NCBI GenBank assembly: GCA_047623945.1
Contig: JBLHOT010000002.1
Location: forward strand, 1-64,000
Source of the DNA: Arcticibacterium sp047623945
Lineage (GTDB): Bacteria > Bacteroidota > Bacteroidia > Cytophagales > Spirosomataceae
Reading direction: 5' to 3'
Length of the DNA stretch: 64,000 nt
Both the position numbers and the translations under genes were made by a program. The notes under the pieces are model-generated. The model ran no database searches. It was not told where the DNA came from and worked only from the letters and a program-made list of their open reading frames with translations. Every line of letters starts with the position of its first letter. The stretch's first letter is position 1. Shown here piece after piece: positions 8,604 to 16,801 of the stretch.

Positions 8604-9983
8604 ATGGCAAAGAGTTGGCAAATATCTAGACGAAGGATGCTTCAGGGCATAGGAGCTACTATTGCCTTACCTGTTTTGGAGGCTATGGGGAAACCATTTA
8701 GTACGGCTTTCCCTGTAAAGTCTCCTATTCGGTCAGCCTTTTTTTACATGCCTAATGGGGTTCATCCAGAACACTGGAACCCTAAAGAGATAGGAAGCAA
8801 CTTTAATCTGACTAGACAGTTGGCTCCATTGGCTCATTTGAAAAACGATGTTTCTATTTTAGGAAACCTCATGAATCAGAATTCTATTTTTAAAGGAGCG
8901 GATGGTCATTATGCTAAGTCTGCAAGTTTGTTGACCTGTATGCCTATTCGTCAAACCATCGGCGATAATATAAGTAGTGGCGGAGTTTCTATAGACCAAA
9001 TCATGGCCAATAAAATTGGCAAGAATACGCTATTTCCTTCTTTAGAATATGGTTTAGATAGAATTACTACCGGTGTAGATATAAACGTAGGTTTCACGAG
9101 GCTTTACGGTTCTAGCATTTCATGGCAGTCTCCTCAGAAGCCCATGTCAAAGGAAATAGACCCTAAACTGGCTTTTGATAGATTGTTCAAATCTTTTGTG
9201 CCTGGGGCAAATGTAAAAGATGATCCATGGAAGAAAAGCATCTTAGATGCGGTCTTGGAGGATGCCAATTCTCTAAAAAGGAACTTGGGTCGTTCAGACC
9301 AGGATAAACTTTCTGAATATTTAGAATCTATCAGGAGCGTAGAGAAAAGAATACTAAACGAGGATCAAAGAGAAAAATTTAGTACACAAATCACGCCTGA
9401 TATAAAAAAGGAATTGACACGGGTCAATCAAAACGTTAATGATTATCAAGAGAAGTATGCTGGTGTAGATATTACTGAAAAGACACGCCTGATGCTCGAT
9501 ATCATGGTATTGGCATTTTGGAGTGACGCTAGTCGTGTTTCTACTTTTATGTTTGGAAACTCTGTGAGTAATAGAAGCTTTTCGTTTTTAGAAGGGGTAA
9601 AAGGTAATCACCATTCTTTTTCTCACCATATGGACAAGCCAGACCTTCAGGAGCAGTACCTCAGAATAGCGATTTGGCATGTCGAGCAATATGCCTACTT
9701 TTTGGAACGTCTCAAAGGTATCAAGGAAGGAGATAAGACATTGTTGGATAATTCTATGGCAGTTTTTGCATCAGATTTGAGAGATGGAAACAGGCATTCG
9801 CCGAGAGATTTACCTATTATTTTAGGAGGGCATGGAGGTGGAAAAATCAAGTCGGGTCAGAATTTGAGCTTTGAAAAAGAAACACCTTTGGCAAATCTGT
9901 ATCTAAGTATGCTTCAAGCTCAAAACTTCCAAATGAAGCAGTTTGGAGACAGTACAAATATTCTAAGTCCTTTAATGGCTTAA
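8604..9983 (+). CDS. DUF1552 domain protein, Tat-type export signal
   Basis: 459-residue protein of the DUF1552 family, the regular genomic companion of DUF1592 proteins. The N-terminus has a twin-arginine motif (SRRRMLQGIGA, residues 8-18) followed by a hydrophobic stretch, so it is probably exported folded, perhaps with a bound cofactor. The body shows the family blocks FFYMPNGVHPEHWNP, NLMNQNSIFKGADGHYAKSAS, SVSNRSFSFL and a late LPIILGGHGGGKIKSG. No CxxCH is present. The start at 8604 puts the Arg pair 9 residues in, as expected. It lies between the DUF1592 gene and the membrane cytochrome, 32 bases from the latter, so all three are likely one transcript. Function unknown. Confidence 0.85.
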   Translation: MAKSWQISRRRMLQGIGATIALPVLEAMGKPFSTAFPVKSPIRSAFFYMPNGVHPEHWNPKEIGSNFNLTRQLAPLAHLKNDVSILGNLMNQNSIFKGADGHYAKSASLLTCMPIRQTIGDNISSGGVSIDQIMANKIGKNTLFPSLEYGLDRITTGVDINVGFTRLYGSSISWQSPQKPMSKEIDPKLAFDRLFKSFVPGANVKDDPWKKSILDAVLEDANSLKRNLGRSDQDKLSEYLESIRSVEKRILNEDQREKFSTQITPDIKKELTRVNQNVNDYQEKYAGVDITEKTRLMLDIMVLAFWSDASRVSTFMFGNSVSNRSFSFLEGVKGNHHSFSHHMDKPDLQEQYLRIAIWHVEQYAYFLERLKGIKEGDKTLLDNSMAVFASDLRDGNRHSPRDLPIILGGHGGGKIKSGQNLSFEKETPLANLYLSMLQAQNFQMKQFGDSTNILSPLMA

Positions 9984-10015
9984 TTAAAGGTTTGAAAGGA
10001 TAATTTAGCCATACA

Positions 10016-11506
10016 ATGCCGAAACACTTCTCAGAAAAATTAGAAAAGCTGCTCAAGTCGCCCGTGGCCTTAATCTTCATGGTATTTTTAGCGGTGGCTC
10101 TGGTCATGTTAAAGTACTATAAACTAGATGAGGCTTCTCCACTTTTATTGACCATTGGCAGGTTTCATCCTATTATACTGCACTTCCCATTGGTCTTATT
10201 GGCTTTGGCTTTAATAATTGAGTTTGGCTCATTCTTTAACTGGTTAAAGTTGGAGCGTTCTTTTTCATTTTACCTTCTATTGGCTGCAGCACTATTTACT
10301 TTTATTTCTATAGTTTCTGGTTATTTACTTTTTGCTTCGGGAGAGTATTCAGGAAACTTGATGGATGAGCACTTTAACGGTGCTGTACTTACGGGTTGTC
10401 TGCTTTTACTTACCTGTACACTTTTCATTTATCAACCCAGTGGTTCTCCGGGGTTTTTAATTGGTCTTTTGATTACAAATTTAGCCGCCTTTTATACGGG
10501 TCACCAAGGAGGTAATTTGACTCATGGCCAAAACTATCTAACAGAGTATTTACCATTAATTGGTGTAGAAAATGAGACATATCAATCCGACTCTAGCCAA
10601 TACCTCTATGAAGATATTATAAAGCCCGTCTTTGAAGCCAAATGTGCCGGTTGTCACACCACTTTAAGGGCTAAAGGCGAGTTTTCGGTAAGTACATATG
10701 AAGATTTATTAAAGGTAGGCGAGAGTGGTAAGATGCCTTTGAGGCACTATAAACCTGCGGAGAGTGAATTATTGGTAAGGATATTAATGCCTGACTCTCT
10801 CACAGATCATATGCCTCCGGCTGGTAAAACACCACTAGACGAAAACGAAATCAAACTCTTGGAATATTGGATTTCTAAGGGAGCTAAACAAAAACAAGGA
10901 TTAGTAGATAGTAGTGCCGCAGACAGTACTCAAAATGAAATCAGGTTACTTGTAAATCAACTTGAACCCGCACTAAAAAAGTACCGATTTAATGTGTTTA
11001 AAGCTAATCTTAATGCCAAAAAACTAGAAGCAGAGCTGGAAGAGTTGGCTGTAGATATGGAAGTAGATATAAAAAGAGATGAAGAAGCAGAAGGTAACTT
11101 ATATACGCTTTCGGCTAAATTTCCTCCGGCTCCTTTTGGAAGTAAGAAACTATCTCAGCTAAAACCATACTTAGATTTGTTCACTAAAGTGTCTTTGGTC
11201 TCTTCTGAGATAGATGATTCTGATTTGTACGTCATTGGGCAAATGAGCAATCTTAATGAGCTATACCTTCAGAAGTCCAAGCTAAAAGGTAGCGGTCTCA
11301 TACAATTAAGTCGTTTGGATAACTTAGAAATCTTGAATATATCATTCACGGAGGTGGATGATAAGGCACTCCTTGATCTTGTGAAGTTTCCTGCACTGAA
11401 ACAGGTTTACACCTATAGTACCAAAACCACTAAGGATGTTATCATTGCCTTACAGAAATACAAACCCACGCTCCAAATTCACGCTGAAGAAGGCCCCTAT
11501 TTTTAG
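10016..11506 (+). CDS. Membrane protein with c-type cytochrome site and leucine-rich-like repeats
   Basis: 496 residues in three parts. Residues 1-165 hold about five membrane helices, including a DUF2231-like block (RFHPIILHFPLVLLAL). Residues 195-300 form a planctomycete-type cytochrome c domain with CAGCH (Cys210, Cys213, His214) and the distal block HMPPAGKTPL. The C-terminal 170 residues contain leucine-rich-like repeats (NLNELYLQKSKLKG, NLEILNISFTEVDD). The protein would anchor one heme c on the outer face of the inner membrane, plausibly passing electrons to or from the exported DUF1592 and DUF1552 proteins encoded just upstream. Its stop is 2 bases from the convergent hflX stop. The role is inferred from domains and position. 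Confidence 0.82.
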   Translation: MPKHFSEKLEKLLKSPVALIFMVFLAVALVMLKYYKLDEASPLLLTIGRFHPIILHFPLVLLALALIIEFGSFFNWLKLERSFSFYLLLAAALFTFISIVSGYLLFASGEYSGNLMDEHFNGAVLTGCLLLLTCTLFIYQPSGSPGFLIGLLITNLAAFYTGHQGGNLTHGQNYLTEYLPLIGVENETYQSDSSQYLYEDIIKPVFEAKCAGCHTTLRAKGEFSVSTYEDLLKVGESGKMPLRHYKPAESELLVRILMPDSLTDHMPPAGKTPLDENEIKLLEYWISKGAKQKQGLVDSSAADSTQNEIRLLVNQLEPALKKYRFNVFKANLNAKKLEAELEELAVDMEVDIKRDEEAEGNLYTLSAKFPPAPFGSKKLSQLKPYLDLFTKVSLVSSEIDDSDLYVIGQMSNLNELYLQKSKLKGSGLIQLSRLDNLEILNISFTEVDDKALLDLVKFPALKQVYTYSTKTTKDVIIALQKYKPTLQIHAEEGPYF

Positions 11507-11508
11507 GA

Positions 11509-12765
11509 TTACTCGTTTTCGGGCAATGCTTGATGCCCCTGCCAGTCGTACAGTGGATTGAGTGTTGGGTCCCAGTTAGGGTATATCTCAAAGTGCCTAG
11601 TTTCCAGTAATTCCATGATGGTACTTCTTAGTTCGGCCAAGTTTTCCTTTTTACTCGCAGAAATAAAAACAACGTTCTTCATGTTTTTAGCCAAATAGCT
11701 GTTTTTTAGCTTTTCGAGATTCTTTTTCAGGTCATCTTCTGTGGCCAAATGTGCATCTAAGCCTTCCTCTGATTCAGGCTGATAAAGGTCCAGTTTATTA
11801 AAGATAAGTACCGTTGGTTTATCAGAAGCCTCAATATCGGCAAGAGTACTGTTTACTACGTCAATCTGCTCCTCGAAAAGTGGATGAGCAATATCCACCA
11901 CATGAAGTAAGATATCGGCTTCCCGAATTTCATCTAACGTAGACTTAAATGAAGCTACAAGGGTGGTAGGGAGTTTTCTGATAAATCCCACCGTATCAGT
12001 CAATAAGAAGGGGATGTTTCCTAGTACTATCTTTCGTACAGTAGAGTCTATGGTGGCGAATAATTTATTTTCAGCAAAGACATCGGACTTTGATAAGGCA
12101 CGCATCAGCGTAGATTTTCCTACATTGGTATAACCTACTAGTGCTATTCTAACTATTCTATCACGCTCCTTTCTTTGTGTCAGAGATTGTTTGTCAATTT
12201 TAGCCAACTTAGACTTTAAAAAAGAGATACGGTCCTTCACTATACGTTTATCAGTTTCTAGTTCTTTTTCTCCAGGTCCTCTCATACCCACGCCACCTTT
12301 TTGTTTACTAAGGTGAGTCCACATCCTGGTTAGTCTAGGGTAGAGGTATTGATATTGAGCCAGCTCCACTTGCCTTTTAGAGGCATCAGATTTGGCACGT
12401 TGTGAAAATATATTTAAAATAAGCAGACTCCTGTCGAGTACTTTAATTTCATCAAAATGGGTCTCTAGGTTTCTCACCTGAGAAGGACTAAGGTCGTCAT
12501 CAAAAATCACGGAATCCACTGGATTATCTATAATATAAGTCTTTATTTCCTCCAGTTTTCCTTTCCCTACAAAGGTTTTATTATCTGGCTTTGGCAGTCG
12601 CTGAGTGAACGTTTTAATAGAAATTACGCCTGCCGTTTCTGCTAAAAATGCTAATTCCTCTAGGTATTCCCTAGTTTTTCCTTCGTCTTGGTCTTTATTT
12701 ATAACCCCTACTAATATGCATTTCTCCTTTTCTTTTGAAGTGGAGAATAAAGTCTTTTCCAGCAA
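11509..12765 (-). CDS. hflX: GTPase HflX
   Basis: Ribosome-associated GTPase that, in studied bacteria, splits stalled or heat-damaged 70S ribosomes. The 418-residue protein shows the HflX N-terminal domain (LETHFDEIKVLDRSLLILNIF), the glycine-rich linker KGGVGMRGPGEKELETD, and a Ras-like G domain: P-loop GYTNVGKSTL, DTVGFIRKLP (G3) and NKLD (G4). Length is normal. The ATG at 12765 is supported by a TAAATTTG element 40 bases upstream. It is convergent with the DUF1592 trio, with 2 bases between stop codons and no visible terminator between them. Confidence 0.95.
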   Translation of the reverse strand: MLEKTLFSTSKEKEKCILVGVINKDQDEGKTREYLEELAFLAETAGVISIKTFTQRLPKPDNKTFVGKGKLEEIKTYIIDNPVDSVIFDDDLSPSQVRNLETHFDEIKVLDRSLLILNIFSQRAKSDASKRQVELAQYQYLYPRLTRMWTHLSKQKGGVGMRGPGEKELETDKRIVKDRISFLKSKLAKIDKQSLTQRKERDRIVRIALVGYTNVGKSTLMRALSKSDVFAENKLFATIDSTVRKIVLGNIPFLLTDTVGFIRKLPTTLVASFKSTLDEIREADILLHVVDIAHPLFEEQIDVVNSTLADIEASDKPTVLIFNKLDLYQPESEEGLDAHLATEDDLKKNLEKLKNSYLAKNMKNVVFISASKKENLAELRSTIMELLETRHFEIYPNWDPTLNPLYDWQGHQALPENE

Positions 12766-12803
12766 ATGATTTTCTATTTATTATGATGTCAAATTTGACG
12801 TGC

Positions 12804-12811
12804 CAAATTTA
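12804..12811 (-). promoter_or_regulatory. Candidate -7 element for hflX
   Basis: TAAATTTG on the minus strand lies about 39 bases before the hflX ATG and fits TAnnTTTG. No TTG is at the right distance upstream, so confidence is low. Confidence 0.35.
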
Positions 12812-13047
12812 GCGATAAGAATTAAATAATCATATTTATATTCTTTAAATAGCTGATAATTAGATATAAAGGAATTCTTTAAAAATATTATCTTTTCGTC
12901 TTTCTCTTTAAAGAAACCTTAAAAGCATTGTTGGCACAGTATTCGTAATTAGACTATCCGAATCTGATTAGTTACAGGCTGGTTTTTGATTGCTGTCACA
13001 ATGAGGTAAAATATTCAAACTGTATAAAGTGTTGGAAAATAAAGGAA

Positions 13048-13193
13048 GAGTACATACATTTGTTCTCTACGTTACACCAACTGAAAGATATTTGGGTTAT
13101 TGAAACCCAGAAAGAGTTAATCCGCTTTGTATCACGTTCGCGTGAAGCACATGGATTATTAGGAAAGCACGTAAGTCGGAATCCCTGTCACTA
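13048..13193 (+). pseudogene. Possible remnant of a GIY-YIG endonuclease gene
   Basis: The reading frame through HTFVLYVTPTERYLGY resembles the GIY/YIG start of small Bacteroidota GIY-YIG proteins (Y-V-L-Y, then R-Y-Y-x-G). It is broken by a stop directly afterwards, and the following 100 bases only vaguely resemble the family tail. A strong terminator follows at once, as after a real gene. The call is weak; the rest of 12766-13265 shows no gene. Confidence 0.3.
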
Positions 13194-13216
13194 AAATTGA
13201 GACAGGGATTTTATTT
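13180..13216 (+). terminator. Rho-independent terminator
   Basis: Perfect 10-bp stem AATCCCTGTC/GACAGGGATT with an 11-base loop, followed by TTATTTT. It would end a plus-strand transcript, yet the only thing upstream is the putative GIY-YIG remnant. Confidence 0.75.
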
Positions 13217-13265
13217 TGCCCACGCTCTAAATTTCCTTATTTGTAAATTTGATTTTTGCCTTCAA

Positions 13266-13298
13266 TTTGCTCTGCCGTCTGTTTATTCCCTAGCTTTG
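13266..13298 (+). promoter_or_regulatory. Promoter of smpB
   Basis: TTTG at 13266-13269, then 21 bases, then TAGCTTTG at 13291-13298. The ATG of smpB begins 8 bases after the last G, so the transcript is predicted to be leaderless or nearly so. Confidence 0.7.
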
Positions 13299-13305
13299 CG
13301 GCTCA

Positions 13306-13764
13306 ATGGCAAAAAACGGCATTCAAAGTAAAGTAGAGATTAAAAATCGTAAGGCCTCTTTCGAGTATCAGTTCATTGATACTTTCACAGCCGGTATTGT
13401 GCTTTGGGGCACAGAAATGAAATCTATAAGAATGGGCAAAGCAAATATCTCTGATGCTCATTGCTATCTTCATAAAGGGGAACTCTTCGTTAAAAACTTA
13501 CATATTTCTCCTTATGAGTTCGGGACACACTATAATCATGAACCACTCAGGGAGCGAAAACTATTACTTCAGCGGAAAGAGTTGAAGAAATTAGAAAATA
13601 AGCTCAAAGACGTTGGCCTTACTATAGTACCTACTAGACTCTTCATAAGTGATAAGGGTTTTGCCAAATTAAATATTGCTTTAGCAAAAGGGAAGAAACT
13701 CTACGACAAGCGAGAAAGTATTAAGTCAAAAGATACGGAAAGGCAAGAGGCCAGAAACTTCTAG
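13306..13764 (+). CDS. smpB: SsrA-binding protein SmpB
   Basis: tmRNA partner required for trans-translation, the rescue of ribosomes stalled on broken mRNA. The 152-residue protein has the family signatures KNRKASFEYQFIDTFTAGIVL, GTEMKSIRMGKANISDAHCY and KLNIALAKGKKLYDKRESIK; the basic tail that enters the ribosomal A site follows. Length is normal. The ATG is only 8 bases downstream of a consensus -7 element, which implies almost no 5' leader. The tmRNA gene itself (ssrA) is not visible in this window. The HNH gene follows with its own promoter. Confidence 0.97.
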   Translation: MAKNGIQSKVEIKNRKASFEYQFIDTFTAGIVLWGTEMKSIRMGKANISDAHCYLHKGELFVKNLHISPYEFGTHYNHEPLRERKLLLQRKELKKLENKLKDVGLTIVPTRLFISDKGFAKLNIALAKGKKLYDKRESIKSKDTERQEARNF

Positions 13765-13798
13765 TATTAAATTAGCTGAATACAAGACATTTAGCGTT

Positions 13799-13827
13799 TT
13801 GAATTTTCCTCAAATTCAGTATCTTCG
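13799..13827 (+). promoter_or_regulatory. Candidate promoter of the HNH gene
   Basis: TTG at 13799-13801, 18 bases, then TATCTTCG at 13820-13827, one base off TAnnTTTG. The gene starts 27 bases later. Confidence 0.5.
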
Positions 13828-13853
13828 GGGCGTTATAATAAACCTCGAGTTAA

Positions 13854-14363
13854 ATGAGTAGAAAAGTATTGGTGCTAAACGCAGATTACAGTGCCATAAC
13901 GGTATGTACCGTACCCAAAGCCTTTCTACTGGTTTATCTAGATAAAGCAGAACTTCTTAAAGGCGACGATAAAGCAAGGCTTCGCACAGTTTCTGTTTCT
14001 TATCCTTTGCCGTCGGTTATAAAACTTCATAATTATGTAAAGGTGCCGTATAAGGGTGTGGTGCTAAATCGCCAAAATGTCTTCAAGAGAGATGGCAATG
14101 TGTGTGTGTATTGTGGAAAAGGGAGAGATTTAACTATTGATCACGTACTTCCTAAATCTAGAGGCGGCAAAACCAATTGGAGTAATCTTGTGGCAGCGTG
14201 CAAGGCTTGTAATGGCCTTAAAGGCAATAATACCCCGGAAGAAGCCGGGATGTCGCTAAGTAAAAAGCCTTTCAAACCCACCTTCGTGATGTTTCTGAGA
14301 GACTTTTCTGGAAAAATCGGTAAAAACTGGGCTCCTTATTTGGGCCAGCCCAGATCTGCGTGA
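13854..14363 (+). CDS. HNH endonuclease family protein
   Basis: 169-residue protein with a complete HNH nuclease motif in its second half: CVYCG (zinc knuckle 1), LTIDHVLPKSRGG (catalytic His region), NLVAACKACNGLKGN (Asn and zinc knuckle 2). The N-terminal half (KVLVLNADYSAITVCTVPKA) is the conserved lead-in of a widespread chromosomal HNH family found in Bacteroidota, Cyanobacteria and others, not of a homing endonuclease. Neighbours are housekeeping genes (smpB, rpsA), and there is no inverted repeat or intron around it, so it is probably vertically inherited. Biological role unknown; DNA repair or defence are guesses. Confidence 0.88.
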   Translation: MSRKVLVLNADYSAITVCTVPKAFLLVYLDKAELLKGDDKARLRTVSVSYPLPSVIKLHNYVKVPYKGVVLNRQNVFKRDGNVCVYCGKGRDLTIDHVLPKSRGGKTNWSNLVAACKACNGLKGNNTPEEAGMSLSKKPFKPTFVMFLRDFSGKIGKNWAPYLGQPRSA

Positions 14364-14394
14364 TGTTTTCTAAATAGCACAAAGCCAATAACTG

Positions 14395-14425
14395 TTGACA
14401 ATCCCATTTCAAATTCTTACTTTTG
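14395..14425 (+). promoter_or_regulatory. Promoter of rpsA
   Basis: TTG at 14395-14397, 20 bases, TACTTTTG at 14418-14425. Transcription would begin near 14431 and give a leader of about 88 bases before the rpsA ATG, long enough for autoregulation by S1. Confidence 0.7.
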
Positions 14426-14518
14426 CAGTCCTTTTTAGAGGAGATTTTAATTTTTTAACAAATTTCTGCAATCGGAGGCTCGGATTGTAGTCGTATCAAA
14501 GAGCTGATAATAAGATAT

Positions 14519-16336
14519 ATGGATAATCAAGAATTTCCAGAATTTGATTGGGACAGAGTCTCAAAGAAAGGTATTGGCGGAGGTTACTCAGTAGCTGAAA
14601 AAGAAGAACTTTCTAAAATTTACGAAGAAACACTAACCACAATTTCTGAGAAAGAAGTGGTTTTGGCTACTGTAGTAGGTGTTACTGCCCGTGAAGTATT
14701 ATTAAATATTGGTTTCAAATCAGACGGAATTGTTTCTAGATCTGAATTCAGAGATCTTCCAGACCTTAAGGCTGGTGACACAGTTCATGTGTTTATTGAG
14801 AAGCAAGAAGATGCATTGGGTCAGCTTGTGATTTCACGTAAGAAAGCCAGAATCCTTACTGCATGGAGCAATATCGAGAAAGCTTTTGAAGCTGATGAAA
14901 TTCTTGATGCATTGGTGAAGCGACGTACTAAAGGTGGTCTTATTGTAGACATTTATGGTATTGAGGCGTTCTTACCAGGTTCTCAGATTGATGTTAAGCC
15001 TATCCGTGACTTCGATATATTTGTGAATAAGCAAATGGAAGTTAAGGTGGTTAAGATTAATCATACTAACGACAATGTGGTGGTTTCTCATAAAGTATTG
15101 ATTGAGAAAGACCTTGAAAAACAACGTCAGCAAATCTTGACTAACCTTGAAAAAGGTCAGGTTCTTGAAGGTGTTGTTAAGAATATTACAAACTTCGGTG
15201 TGTTTATAGACCTTGGAGGTGTAGATGGCTTATTGCACATCACAGACATTTCTTGGGGTAGAGTTAATCATCCGAATGAAGTACTTAATCTGGACGAAAA
15301 AATCAACGTGGTAGTTCTTGACTTCGACGATGATAAGAAGCGTATTTCATTAGGTATGAAGCAACTTCTTGCTCATCCTTGGGATGCTCTTGAGTCCACT
15401 CTTGAAGTTGGTTCAGCTGTTAAAGGTAAAATTGTTAATCTTGCAGATTATGGAGCATTCCTTGAATTACACCCAGGTGTAGAAGGGTTGATTCACGTTT
15501 CTGAAATGTCTTGGTCTCAGCACCTACGTAATCCATCGGATTTCTTACAAATCGGTGATGAAATAGATGCAGTTATCTTAACGATGGACAAAGAAGAAAG
15601 AAAAATGTCTCTTGGTATTAAGCAACTTGCTGAAGACCCTTGGACTAAGCAAGACTTGCTGAGCAAGTATGCTGTAGGTACTACGCATAAAGGCACGGTA
15701 AGAAACCTGACTAACTTCGGCTTGTTCTTAGAACTTGAAGAAGGTATTGATGGTTTAGTACACGTTTCTGATTTATCTTGGACTAAGAAAGTCAAGCATC
15801 CATCTGATTTTGTAAAGATTGGTGATGAGCTTGAAGTAATCGTTCTTGAATTAGATGGCGAAAATAGAAGATTAGCTCTTTCTCATAAGCACTTAGAAGA
15901 GAATCCTTGGGATGCTTTCGAAGGTACTTTTGATGTTGGAACTAAGCATGAGTGTACTATAATTTCTAAGAATGATAAGATGGTAGCTTTAGAACTTCCT
16001 TACGGAATCGAAGGTGCGGCGTCTTTAAAATCTCTTGGTAAAGAAGATAGTACATTGGCAGAGGTGGGTGAGAAGCTTACTTTTGTTGTAACTGAATTCA
16101 ATAAAGACGAAAAGAAGATAATTCTTTCACATACTAAAACTTGGGATGGTTCGGCTGTAGAAGAAGCAGAGAAGTCTAAGAAGAAAGGTGGCGGGACTAA
16201 GGCTGCAAAGACAACAACACAGGCTGTTGAGAAATCAACACTAGGTGACTTGTCTGCCCTAGCTGCATTGAAAGAAGAAATGGAAGCTCCTAAAAAGAAG
16301 GCTGCTCCAAAGAAGAAGAAAGAAGACGACAAATAA
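14519..16336 (+). CDS. rpsA: 30S ribosomal protein S1
   Basis: Binds mRNA on the small subunit and promotes initiation on structured messages. The 605-residue protein contains successive S1 RNA-binding domains, the clearest with GVVKNITNFGVFIDLGGVDG, GKIVNLADYGAFLELHPG and GTVRNLTNFGLFLELEEG, each followed by a GLxHxSxxSW block and a KRISLGMKQL-like end. The last 60 residues are Lys/Ala-rich and low complexity (KKKAAPKKKKEDDK), a Bacteroidota-style tail. The ATG at 14519 follows an 88-base leader. A strong terminator closes the gene. Confidence 0.97.
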   Translation: MDNQEFPEFDWDRVSKKGIGGGYSVAEKEELSKIYEETLTTISEKEVVLATVVGVTAREVLLNIGFKSDGIVSRSEFRDLPDLKAGDTVHVFIEKQEDALGQLVISRKKARILTAWSNIEKAFEADEILDALVKRRTKGGLIVDIYGIEAFLPGSQIDVKPIRDFDIFVNKQMEVKVVKINHTNDNVVVSHKVLIEKDLEKQRQQILTNLEKGQVLEGVVKNITNFGVFIDLGGVDGLLHITDISWGRVNHPNEVLNLDEKINVVVLDFDDDKKRISLGMKQLLAHPWDALESTLEVGSAVKGKIVNLADYGAFLELHPGVEGLIHVSEMSWSQHLRNPSDFLQIGDEIDAVILTMDKEERKMSLGIKQLAEDPWTKQDLLSKYAVGTTHKGTVRNLTNFGLFLELEEGIDGLVHVSDLSWTKKVKHPSDFVKIGDELEVIVLELDGENRRLALSHKHLEENPWDAFEGTFDVGTKHECTIISKNDKMVALELPYGIEGAASLKSLGKEDSTLAEVGEKLTFVVTEFNKDEKKIILSHTKTWDGSAVEEAEKSKKKGGGTKAAKTTTQAVEKSTLGDLSALAALKEEMEAPKKKAAPKKKKEDDK

Positions 16337-16358
16337 GCATTAGCGTTTAAATATGAAT

Positions 16359-16390
16359 AAGGGCTGGTTTTTAGCCAGCCTTTATTTTTT
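16359..16390 (+). terminator. Terminator of rpsA
   Basis: Stem AAGGGCTGG/CCAGCCTTT (6 G-C-rich core pairs) with a 7-base loop, followed by ATTTTTTT, 23 bases after the rpsA stop. Confidence 0.85.
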
Positions 16391-16409
16391 TAAAATATGA
16401 GAACGAGTC

Positions 16410-16440
16410 TTGGTGCTTTGGCATGTCAATCGTAGCTTTG
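16410..16440 (+). promoter_or_regulatory. Promoter of tRNA-Cys
   Basis: TTG at 16410-16412, 20 bases, TAGCTTTG at 16433-16440, a full match to the Bacteroidota consensus; the tRNA begins 44 bases later. Confidence 0.7.
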
Positions 16441-16483
16441 CAAGCGTCAAAAAAGGTTAAGTTTTAGTCTTTTTGAAAAATAG

Positions 16484-16554
16484 GGTCTCGTGGCCGAGTG
16501 GCTAGGCAGTGGTCTGCAAAACCATCTACAGCGGTTCGAATCCGCTCGAGACCT
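16484..16554 (+). tRNA. trnC: tRNA-Cys (anticodon GCA)
   Basis: Cloverleaf with acceptor GGTCTCG/CGAGACC, D arm GCCG/GGC, anticodon stem GTGGT/ACCAT around CTGCAAA (anticodon GCA), T arm AGCGG/CCGCT with TTCGAAT. The discriminator T is the expected identity base for tRNA-Cys. It is a single-gene unit with its own promoter and terminator. Confidence 0.95.
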
Positions 16555-16601
16555 CAATAAATGTTCAATGACTCGTAGGGGTCATCGTAAGCATCTCAAT
16601 T

Positions 16602-16650
16602 AAATACCATTCTATGACTTCCTCAATGTGGAATCATGGAATGGTATTTT
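16602..16650 (+). terminator. Terminator of tRNA-Cys
   Basis: Sixteen-bp stem, one mismatch, between AAATACCATTCTATGA and TCATGGAATGGTATTT, loop of 16 bases, followed by T and A/T-rich sequence. It lies 48 bases after the tRNA. Confidence 0.75.
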
Positions 16651-16739
16651 ATATATAACTACTTAGTTACGAGCAGAATGCAACTCTATCCATAATCGTT
16701 CTAAATTGAATCATATAGCGGAAAAAATCAAATATCTTT

Positions 16740-16769
16740 TTGATTGAAATCTTTCCGTAACTAGATTTG
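16740..16769 (+). promoter_or_regulatory. Promoter of the act-cox operon
   Basis: TTG at 16740-16742, 19 bases, TAGATTTG at 16762-16769. The actA ATG is 33 bases after the last G. Confidence 0.7.
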
Positions 16770-16801
16770 CATACTCAAAATCACACTGTCAACAGCAGAA
16801 T

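Noticed and set aside
13854..14363. HNH gene as a mobile or homing endonuclease
   Set aside because: Its N-terminal half matches a widespread chromosomal family, and there is no intron, repeat or mobile context around it.
14519..16336. Antisense frames inside rpsA
   Set aside because: Composition follows the rpsA codons and the tail is a run of Ser/Phe from the Lys-rich end; no start or promoter support.
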